Below, piece after piece: positions 43,091 to 51,800 of a stretch of 64,000 nt of DNA (its first letter is position 1; every line of letters starts with the position of its first letter). The position numbers and the translations under genes were made by a program. Under the pieces are notes generated by a model. The model had not been told where the DNA came from and ran no database searches. It was given only the letters and a program-made list of their open reading frames with translations. Source of the DNA: Syntrophomonas sp. DTU019 (GTDB taxonomy: Bacteria > Bacillota > Syntrophomonadia > Syntrophomonadales > Syntrophomonadaceae); the NCBI GenBank assembly GCA_913757435.1, contig CAJYDM010000002.1:62001-126000 (forward strand). Direction: 5' to 3'.

Positions 43091-45364
43091 CTAATCATCA
43101 TGTATCCTGAGTAGACCAGATAGGCCCGTCATTATATTACGTCTCGTTTTATTCTTGTATAGTTCTTTTGTAACTAGATTATATATGTCACTTGAGGACG
43201 AAAGCCTAAAAGCGTTTTCAATCAAATTATCTAGATCTGAATCGTCCCACTCATCTATTATGTTTTTAAGCGAGGTAGTGTTAATCTTTGATTTTGCAGT
43301 CTTAATCTCAACGTATTTTTGCAAAAGTTCCCGCTTCATTACGGTTTTGCCTTTCTCATAGGCTCTATCAATTTCTTCTGTGACTAACTGAATCAAGGCA
43401 TCTTTAGTGTCACCTATTTCATGGTTTGATACAGTGATATCTGGCTGTAGCGTTGTCGCTGCCTCTGCTCGATAAGCTTCGACTTCGTATTGCGCGATGG
43501 CTCTCTCCACCTCATCTATGGCAACTATCGAAAATAGATGACCTTCGATGTTTAAAACGGGCTGAAAGCTATTGTTGTTTATTAGGGTTTCTACATTCAC
43601 AGATTCAGCACCATCAATTTGACTCATTACTAACACTGAAAGTCTACTATTGTCCTCAAGCTTTTCCCTGCGTTCACCATCGATTCGATACTGGCGTAAA
43701 TGCAATCTGTAGGATTCCATTTTACCTACAGCCATGTCGACCTCTTGCCCTGTGGCAATGTCTCTAATATAGTTAATGAAATAATTTGACGCACCATTGT
43801 CCACTCTGGCTATCTGTCCCATATGCACTACTGGTGGAGCGTGATTAATTAATTCGTTATAGTTTAATATCTGTGATTTTACGGGAATACCACCTGCCTC
43901 AAGATTGACGGTGATCACCCCCGACTCATTATCCAAGCCCGGTATCAAATCGATTGACCTAGCCCCGGTTTTATCTATGTGTATTTGATAGATAGGTTCC
44001 CATCTTCCACCTTGTTTATCGAACACGATTAATGGTGCTGTCTGCCCTTCACCTTCCATAATGATCTGGTTCCTCTTAGCTTGTATCAAATTGGTTTTAG
44101 GGGTGATTAAAGTCCCGGCTTCAACCAATACAACTATTCTCTTGTTCTTATAGTCCCAGATCCCGTAAGTATTTTCACACAGGCGCTCGATCAGATCGCG
44201 ATATCGAGGTACCAAAGCTAAACTTTGAGCTAGTGTGCCATTGCCGCTGTAGTCATTTATTACTTCGGCATGACTAAAACATTCCTTGAAAAGTTTTGTA
44301 ATACAGGGCATCCGTGAACTGCCGCCGGCAAGGAATACCTTTTCAACAGGCTTACCATCGTTTATTTGCCGTAGTAGTGCTGTGATCTGTGTACGTATGT
44401 AGTCCAGGCCGGGTTTAAGGGCTGCCTCTAGGTCAGAACGTGATATGTTTATTTTGAGTTCTCCAAACCTGCAGGGATGCTTTAAAGTGGTGGTTGTTTT
44501 GCTTGAAAGGGATATTTTACTTTCCTCTATCGCATCCCACAGAGGGTAGTCCTCTATCTCTGAGGCTCTCTTGACCTCGTAACTCCTGGTCAGTTGCGGC
44601 ACGCGTTCTCCGACCCATTCCATCAGGTACTCATCAAATCGGTTGCCCGCCATATCGCATCTTATCTGGCTCAAAACCTTGATATGGAAATCCCCTTCGA
44701 TAGCTGTCAGGTCAAAGATGCACATATCCAGGGTTCCACCGCCGTGGTCCGCAACCATGACCCGCTGCGTACCTGACTGCTTGTAATCCAAACCGCAGCG
44801 CAGCGCTATAGCCAGTGGCTCAGGGAAAAGAATTATAGCATTTTTATCTGCTGCCCATTTAGCCCTTATCAGACTATTGATGATTCTTTTCCTTCCCAAT
44901 TCTGAATAACCCAGCGGCAGTCCTACCACTACTCGCTCAGCTGCAGCGAATTGACGTGACCGTTCATATAAATCCTTGAATATGAAATCCAATGATTCAA
45001 CCAGTTCATGCTCCTGATATACCCCACCCCCGCTCTTGGGAATTGGATGCCTTTTAACCTCCAACTGGTACTCAGGATCGTTGTTTATCGGAATCAAACA
45101 CTGTTCCATCTGATCATACTTAAACTGTGGTACTGCATTTATTATCCGTTTGATCGATACTTCTCCACGCGCTGATTGGTCAGCAGCCAGTTTGAAGTTG
45201 CGCAATTCTACACCATTAGATAACCGGGCTATCGTCTTGATAACCTGTTTATCCACTCTGGATTTTTCGTCCAGATTAATCAGTTGGGGTTCCTGTCTCT
45301 GATCTCCTGACCATCTTGCTACTGCGCAACGGGTGGTCCCAAAGTCAATACCTATAATAGCCAT
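43091..45364 (-). CDS. Divergent Hsp70/DnaK-like ATPase
   Basis: 757 residues. The actin-like ATPase domain shows IIGIDFGTTRCAVA (phosphate 1), VADHGGGTLDMCIFD (phosphate 2) and KVFLAGGSSRMP (adenosine motif). The C-terminal 350 residues are beta-rich and then helical, in the place of a substrate-binding domain, but diverge from DnaK and lack the usual linker sequence. It is the last gene of a four-gene operon, 22 bp after a gene whose C-terminus looks like a nucleotide-exchange factor. A housekeeping dnaK would sit with grpE and dnaJ, so this is a specialised chaperone. Confidence 0.85.
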   Translation of the reverse strand: MAIIGIDFGTTRCAVARWSGDQRQEPQLINLDEKSRVDKQVIKTIARLSNGVELRNFKLAADQSARGEVSIKRIINAVPQFKYDQMEQCLIPINNDPEYQLEVKRHPIPKSGGGVYQEHELVESLDFIFKDLYERSRQFAAAERVVVGLPLGYSELGRKRIINSLIRAKWAADKNAIILFPEPLAIALRCGLDYKQSGTQRVMVADHGGGTLDMCIFDLTAIEGDFHIKVLSQIRCDMAGNRFDEYLMEWVGERVPQLTRSYEVKRASEIEDYPLWDAIEESKISLSSKTTTTLKHPCRFGELKINISRSDLEAALKPGLDYIRTQITALLRQINDGKPVEKVFLAGGSSRMPCITKLFKECFSHAEVINDYSGNGTLAQSLALVPRYRDLIERLCENTYGIWDYKNKRIVVLVEAGTLITPKTNLIQAKRNQIIMEGEGQTAPLIVFDKQGGRWEPIYQIHIDKTGARSIDLIPGLDNESGVITVNLEAGGIPVKSQILNYNELINHAPPVVHMGQIARVDNGASNYFINYIRDIATGQEVDMAVGKMESYRLHLRQYRIDGERREKLEDNSRLSVLVMSQIDGAESVNVETLINNNSFQPVLNIEGHLFSIVAIDEVERAIAQYEVEAYRAEAATTLQPDITVSNHEIGDTKDALIQLVTEEIDRAYEKGKTVMKRELLQKYVEIKTAKSKINTTSLKNIIDEWDDSDLDNLIENAFRLSSSSDIYNLVTKELYKNKTRRNIMTGLSGLLRIHDD

Positions 45365-45385
45365 CCGTATCCCCCCATCGTCCAG

Positions 45386-47719
45386 CTATTTGACCATAGC
45401 ATGCCTAACCAGGGTACCATCGTTCATGCAGATGCCTGGAAATATTATTTGTATCCCGTCACCGGGTTGAAGGTCCTGATTGCTTCGATGTATTGCTGGA
45501 TCAAAACCCGAGTTGGAAGCACCAATTTCAGTTATCAATCGGCCACCGATAGCGTATATCATCTCTGCTATACAGGCCTGTACGGCCTGCTGTGCATCTA
45601 TCGGCGCTTCCTGGAGGCATATAAAGGCTCTTTCGATATTTAGGCTTATGCCCATCAGGATTCGCAAATTCACCTGATACTGTAGTGGGATGAATGACTG
45701 TAGGTTCTGATGATCGAAAAGTACCTGTTCCCACGCCATCAGGTAGTCTTCTGGGTTGGCGATGTCTGTCGTTTCTGATTTTAGAACAGTATCCAGCTGC
45801 TGTTCCTGACTGACCAGGATGTCCTCAACTATCGAAAGGCAATCCTGAAAATATCCGCCTATATAATCTGCGGTTGCGGGGTGGCATTGGTTTGCGCAAG
45901 CGGTGATGTGAGCTATTGATTTATTGATTCTATTTAAGCACTCGACTCGATACTGGCGCAATTCCCCGGACAATTGAGATCGTTGCATATCTAGATTCGA
46001 GCGCGCCTGATTTAAATAAGATAGAAAAATAATGGCTGACGAAGGCCAGTTGATTTCTATAAGATGTGAATAAGCCTTTCGGAAGCCTAAATCCGCCATA
46101 CCCAATCGGGTGAAAAATATCAGTCCGGATAGAAGGTCTGCACTGCGGCGCAACCAATCATCCATGATGTCTGCAGACAGATCTGTATATTGGTGCAACT
46201 GCTCTGATTGCGGAATTTCCAGGTCATAACCCGGCTTGCTATAGAACTCGTTGAGAGCGGTTGCCAGTACATGTCGATAGTTTGATGTTACCGGTTTACT
46301 TTTCTGAAACAACTCTATGCTGTCGGGACGGGCTCGTAATTCTCTGAGAACAGCATCGTGGAGTGAACGATCGTGAGTGTATTCGGTATAGACGGCTAAT
46401 TTCTCCAACAACCATACCAGATCAGACACGCTGTCCAATTGAGGCGTGAAGCGATCCAATGCCTGAATCAAAATATTGGGCACTGAATCGGGACTCCGTT
46501 TGTGCAGATCCTCCAGCAATGCATCACGTTTTTTGCAACGGTGCAATACAGGAACTTCGCGGCCGCCGCTATAGCCCAACAACTCTAGATACACTTCAGC
46601 GCGATCTTGCCAATGGTCGGCCAGTTCCATATACAGGGCAGTTCTCTTTACAAAATCCTCTGTCTTGGCAGTTGGCAGTAATTTTGAGCGAAGCAGGAGT
46701 CTTGCCGCTCTGACTTTGGCTGATATAGAACCTGTTTCGAATGCTTTTACCAAGGAGTCTTTAAATATGGGTATGAGTTCGTGATGCTGCTCCAAATGCC
46801 GTATCCCATTCTCCAAGTTAGAGGGGCTGCTGAACAGTTTTCTGATTACCTCATTACGTACCTTTGGCGGAAGAACTGCAAACAATTGCTGCTGCTCGAT
46901 GCAACTCAATTTGCATACACTGTCGATGAGAACTTTATCTTTTATCCCCGCCCCAAAAAATGCCAATATGGTCGTACAATATCTCAAAATGGACGCAGAC
47001 ATTTTGGGCTTGGGCTTGGATTTCGATGGGGCAAGAAGACTCAATGCATGATTGCGCGCCTGTTCTTCAAAGGCAGGGTATTCTTTCAACACTTTGAGCC
47101 AGCTCAGTAATTCATTGATAGATAATTGTGCCAGTCTGGGATGCAGGTCTTCTATAGAAAAATCTTGTATGGCTTGAAGTGAAGGAGTATTGGTTTTCAA
47201 TAGTGCCAGAATATTATCTCTATCACCAATCTGAATTATCAGACCTTTCACCTTGCGGGCTAATTCCAGTTTACCTTTGTCAGGCTTCTTAGTTGAGGCC
47301 AGTTTATTCTCGATTTCTTTAAGGTTATCCAAATGAGAACAATCACCCAGTTTCTCACACGCGCTGAGCAGTGCAAGTTGACCGGCGGGCTCGGCGGTAT
47401 GGTACTTTTCCAGCAGAGGTGACAGCCATGCCGCATATTGTGAGTCCTTTAAACGTTGAGCCAAAATCCTAATCATAGGCCCTTTAGCATGTGACACCAG
47501 GTTAACATACTCTTCAAGATTGTTTTCCGCCAGAAGAGCATCGACTTGCTCCGCAAGTATCTTCTCCAAGCTTTGTGCTTCAGCTCTGAACAGGCTATTG
47601 AGCATTTCTGCTCCCATGGCTGCATTGAGTCCCTTAGACTTTGCCCATTCTTTATAGCTCTTATAAGAGAAAAACTCAATACATCGAGCAGTCGCATCCT
47701 TATCGTATCGCGTAGGCAA
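45386..47719 (-). CDS. Helical-repeat protein with GrpE-like C-terminal domain
   Basis: 777 residues. The first 600 residues are leucine-rich helices with HEAT/TPR-like spacing and no catalytic motif. The last 40 residues read GFDPAIHRSNQ, then GDGIQIIFPGICMNDGTLVR and HAMVK, closely following the end of GrpE (FDP..HEAV..., G....V..GY...dr.lRpA.V), preceded by an EMIYAIG helix as in GrpE. I infer it is a nucleotide-exchange factor for the Hsp70 encoded next to it. TTG start with AAGGGGG upstream. 22 bp separate it from the Hsp70 gene. Confidence 0.6.
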   Translation of the reverse strand: MPTRYDKDATARCIEFFSYKSYKEWAKSKGLNAAMGAEMLNSLFRAEAQSLEKILAEQVDALLAENNLEEYVNLVSHAKGPMIRILAQRLKDSQYAAWLSPLLEKYHTAEPAGQLALLSACEKLGDCSHLDNLKEIENKLASTKKPDKGKLELARKVKGLIIQIGDRDNILALLKTNTPSLQAIQDFSIEDLHPRLAQLSINELLSWLKVLKEYPAFEEQARNHALSLLAPSKSKPKPKMSASILRYCTTILAFFGAGIKDKVLIDSVCKLSCIEQQQLFAVLPPKVRNEVIRKLFSSPSNLENGIRHLEQHHELIPIFKDSLVKAFETGSISAKVRAARLLLRSKLLPTAKTEDFVKRTALYMELADHWQDRAEVYLELLGYSGGREVPVLHRCKKRDALLEDLHKRSPDSVPNILIQALDRFTPQLDSVSDLVWLLEKLAVYTEYTHDRSLHDAVLRELRARPDSIELFQKSKPVTSNYRHVLATALNEFYSKPGYDLEIPQSEQLHQYTDLSADIMDDWLRRSADLLSGLIFFTRLGMADLGFRKAYSHLIEINWPSSAIIFLSYLNQARSNLDMQRSQLSGELRQYRVECLNRINKSIAHITACANQCHPATADYIGGYFQDCLSIVEDILVSQEQQLDTVLKSETTDIANPEDYLMAWEQVLFDHQNLQSFIPLQYQVNLRILMGISLNIERAFICLQEAPIDAQQAVQACIAEMIYAIGGRLITEIGASNSGFDPAIHRSNQDLQPGDGIQIIFPGICMNDGTLVRHAMVK

Positions 47720-47751
47720 TTGTTAGTCCCCCTTATTGATCGGATAAAGCG

Positions 47752-48894
47752 TCATAAATAATCAGTTTCAGCGAGTAAACGTGTCATTTCTTCGGGTGTG
47801 CACGTTTTCATATGTGCAAGTTTATGTCTTAAATCTCTCAAGAAATGTAGACGTTCATAATCTGTAGCTTCAGGAATGTATAATCGCCGTTGGTCATTCT
47901 CATCCTTATCCTGTGTCAAATAAACTAGAGTGCCTAATTCAACATCATAGGGATCAGTAATATTTTCTCTATACTGTTTAATAGGCAGGCAAGCTTTCAC
48001 AACCACCTCATACTTCTTAATAAAAGCAACCCGCTCCTCCTCTATCAGGGCGAAGGCCACCATAAGTTGGGCTCTCCACAAGCGATGGGATAAGCTCTGA
48101 AGGTTATTGCTGCGCAGTAACGAAAACGGGTGTGGCTGGGTATTGGTTTGTTCAACGGTTCCTCTGTTTACCAGTATTTTGCCTTCATAATACAGGTTGT
48201 TCAGGCTTTCCAGAGGTGATGTGGTTTCGAAATCAGTGATTGAAATCAGTTCATCCGCCAACTCTGCGTCAGTTAGGCAGAGGTTGGCGGCTACATAACT
48301 TATATACTGATGGAGATGAATAGGAATATTGCTCTGAGATAAAACCATCAATGCAAACAGTTGGGTATCATAATGAGAAACATAATCATAGTAACGAATC
48401 ACCGAAACGTATTGGGGAAAACGGGCATCAGGAAAATAACCGGCTGCCTCTATGACAAAAGCCCCGTGTTCGTTAGTATCAGTCCGGTAATCCCGGCAAA
48501 TCGAAGCCCATTCTCCAATCTGATCTGCCGGTATCCCTTTAATCCATATGACCTGTCCAGAAAGAGCGCGCAACTTATGCAGATAGCTGAGTGGTTTGCC
48601 AAGATGGGGGCGATACGCGGCTACATCATTTCTTGATGCATATCGTTCCAGCAGGAAACTGCTTATGTCGCCGCCTTTAAACTCATCTTCCCAGTCGATG
48701 TAATCCACGACCAGACTACAGGTATTCTTGATCTGTTCCTCTATGGTATATCGCATTTCCCGGCGCCAGGGCATATCTGGATCGCTGATATATATTACCG
48801 ATCGACTGTTTGTCAACGCAGAACTAATTTCATCAACAAGACGCCGCGGCCCGGTAATCTGCGTCCACCAGATAACAGACGGATGTGAAGTCAC
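47752..48894 (-). CDS. Unknown protein with C-terminal HEPN-like Rx4H motif
   Basis: 380 residues. The N-terminus (ITGPRRLVDEISSALTNSRS, then VIYISDPDMPWRREM) looks like a P-loop-type fold that has lost its phosphate loop. A helical middle part follows. The C-terminus reads ERLHFLRDLRHKLAHMKTCT then PEEMTRLLAE; RHKLAH (DNA 47812-47829) fits the Rx4H motif of HEPN RNases, though with His where Asn is usual. The start overlaps the stop of the ATPase gene by 4 bp, so the two are co-translated. Effector role is inference. Confidence 0.5.
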   Translation of the reverse strand: MTSHPSVIWWTQITGPRRLVDEISSALTNSRSVIYISDPDMPWRREMRYTIEEQIKNTCSLVVDYIDWEDEFKGGDISSFLLERYASRNDVAAYRPHLGKPLSYLHKLRALSGQVIWIKGIPADQIGEWASICRDYRTDTNEHGAFVIEAAGYFPDARFPQYVSVIRYYDYVSHYDTQLFALMVLSQSNIPIHLHQYISYVAANLCLTDAELADELISITDFETTSPLESLNNLYYEGKILVNRGTVEQTNTQPHPFSLLRSNNLQSLSHRLWRAQLMVAFALIEEERVAFIKKYEVVVKACLPIKQYRENITDPYDVELGTLVYLTQDKDENDQRRLYIPEATDYERLHFLRDLRHKLAHMKTCTPEEMTRLLAETDYL

Positions 48895-51800
48895 ACTGAA
48901 GCCACCTCACTTTCCTCCAGCAAAGCACTAAGTACATCATCCTCACTGCCGATTAGCTGTAGAAAACTATTTTTCCTGAAACGAAACATTTTGGAATTCG
49001 GCTTGCTTGATAATATCCCCATATCAGCCATCTCATACAGAAGGGCTTCAAGATCCGATTGGCTTAAATCTCCGAGGTGCGGACTGTCAGTGTTTTCCCG
49101 GATATTCTTCAGGATATCATTTACATCATAGTACCCCTGCCACTGTGCATTTTCGTTGCGTTCGTCTTCGTAGTTCATAAAGGCGATCACATTTGCGATC
49201 ATCTTATAACGGGTATCCAGGTTCAAAGTCAAATGTAATTTGTCTTTTATGTTGTTGTTCAAGTCTTCCGAGGCAAAAATTGCCTTCATTTGATCATCTT
49301 TCAATATATAGGGAGGATTACCCCCGGTTACACTGTAATATGATTTATAATTATCGGATACTGACTGCACCAAAGTATAGCAGAAGAAATGGAGTATACC
49401 TGGATAGTAATTGGTGTTGGCCAATATGAGGGCTAACTGCTGCTCGCCCATCCGAAAACCCAGGTATGAAAGAGGTCGTTCCACTAGCTTTTTGGCATCG
49501 GCTGGAGACAGAGGCCTGATGCACAATGGAGCTCCTAATTGTGGCAATATGCCGTTATTATCCAGTGCACGCCTTGACCTGGCTACATTATGAAGTCCAG
49601 CCAGAACAAATTTGAACTGGTTTTTGGTCTTCCGCTTTAAATCCACAAAAGGCCACAGTACTGAATAATTATCCATAGAAGATTCACTCAGGAACTCATC
49701 GGCCTCATCGATAAAAAGGTACAATTGGACGATTCTTTTCTTGGCGAAATTACTTTCCAACTCTTTGCAGATTTCTTCTAAAGAGTGACAGGTCTTATCA
49801 ATCAGCCTCATATTTTCCAATGACTGGTTGAGGCGTTCGATCAGCTCTGATTGCCCTTTTTCCCTGATATCAATATAAAGTGCAAACTTTTTCTCAGCAG
49901 GTTGATGGGTGATGCTCCTTGCTCGTTCCAGCAGAGCAGTCTTGCCAAGCTGACGTCCGCCATAAACCAAACAAGTTCCCGTAGGCAATAAAATATCATT
50001 TAGTTCAGCCTTTCGGCCATAGAACATTTCATCTGCAATCGGTCCGCTCCCCTTCGAATATGGCTGGTAAAACGTGTAGGGAAGTGTGCATTTGAACATC
50101 GCTACCAAACGTTCTCCTGCGTCCAGTGTTGCCAGGTAGAGCATAAGCACACGATCAATAAGCAGAAACGCATTCTGACCACTGGTTTCTGCCTTAAACT
50201 CTTCGGCTACCTTCCGTCGTTCGATTAGACTCAATGCTCCATCCATCAGCACTATGGTATTTCCGCCTAATTGCAGCTTGTTAGTCATTATGTTTATCAG
50301 CTCGTTGGCACTGTTACTGCCGAACAGACACACCACATTTATGTAGTCATTCATAAGAGTGCCATTACTAGCAATGGGGTGAGGATAATCACGTAGATGC
50401 TTCTGAACGGGTGTTACATAGACCTTATAGTGGTTATATTTATCGCCTGCCTTTTCCAAAGGATGTCGTTCAGCTTTTACCGTATCAAAGCCTATATACT
50501 TCAAAAGATTGACTACCGCGTTGACATTGCCAGAATCATTTTTTCTTTTCGGCCAACTTCGAATAAACTGTTCGGAGTTCCTAATGTGGCGTACCGTCCA
50601 ATCAGGTTTCAAAAGAGATTCGATACTTTTGAATCCCCAATTACTCATGACATCGCCTTTATTCTTTTGCTGCTGACATATCTGATATAGCCGTTCATAT
50701 TTTTTTAGGAAAGCATCGTGATAATCGGTCTCTTTATCCACCTCGATCTCTTCATCCGGGATGCTAACCTCACCCTGTTCAAGCCTATTAAGATACTCTT
50801 CAGCCACTGCCAGATTTTGGTTTAGTAAGTGTTTTTCGATATTCTTCAATATGGGCGCGTTTTCGTATGTTAAACCGCCGCTATCTGTAATTTTACTCAT
50901 TCTGGCTACCAGGCTGTTTTCAAGCTCTTTGGTTTCTTTTTCGCTGTTGTTCAGGAGTATCTCTAGGAATGCCCTGTAATGGGCAATATCGCCGGCCGTT
51001 CTGAAATGATCACTCAACACGCATGCGGTATGGAAAATCGATTCCTTGGTGCTTTCCTGAATGCATCCATAAGCGTATTTTAACTCTAATTCGCTTTTAA
51101 ACTCCTCTTCATGTTTTTCAGCTAAATGCTGTGCAGCTATGTGGGTTTGACTCAGGTCATTAATAGGGTGCTCAGTTGTTTCATATAAATAAAGGTTCAG
51201 GTGTTCGGCGGTTCCATAGTTGCTGTACCAATTAGATTCATTGGGATCATCGATTAGTGCTATTGCCTGGAGGGGTTCGATTTTAGGAGAGACAATATGC
51301 CCCAGTATTCTTCTCCAAGGTTCAAATCCCGTTATGTCTTGCGTCCCAGTAATAATGTTCGGTTTGAGCTCCTTATTGAGGTTGATCTGATAGGAAGAAA
51401 GGAGGGCAATATATTCCCACTTCTCATGCGGTGAAATCCCGGCCTGCAGGTATCGATGCAACCTTTTCAATGTATGACTAAGCACGCACATCCCGGCCTG
51501 AACTGGCAATTCAAGGGAACCATACAAATCTACAAGCTGATAATAAACTGAATCAAGACCTCTCAGTAGTTGATTACGGGTCTTTTCCAATGTGCCAAAA
51601 ATCGTGTTTGGCAATATGCGAGAGTTATCGTCAGTAATCTCGAGCCATTCACAGACAACATCTAAACGCTTCTTAATCCCAAACTCGATGGTATTTCTGG
51701 GGCTGGATTTCAGAACCGGGGCTCTACCATTAATGGCTTTCCAGGTTTTGTCTATATAATCATTGATTCTTTGTTCTGAATAGGAAAAAGGATCCTCGTT

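Noticed and set aside
43091-45364. Housekeeping dnaK
   Set aside because: The sequence diverges from DnaK outside the ATPase motifs, there is no dnaJ or hrcA nearby, and the operon partners are defence-like.
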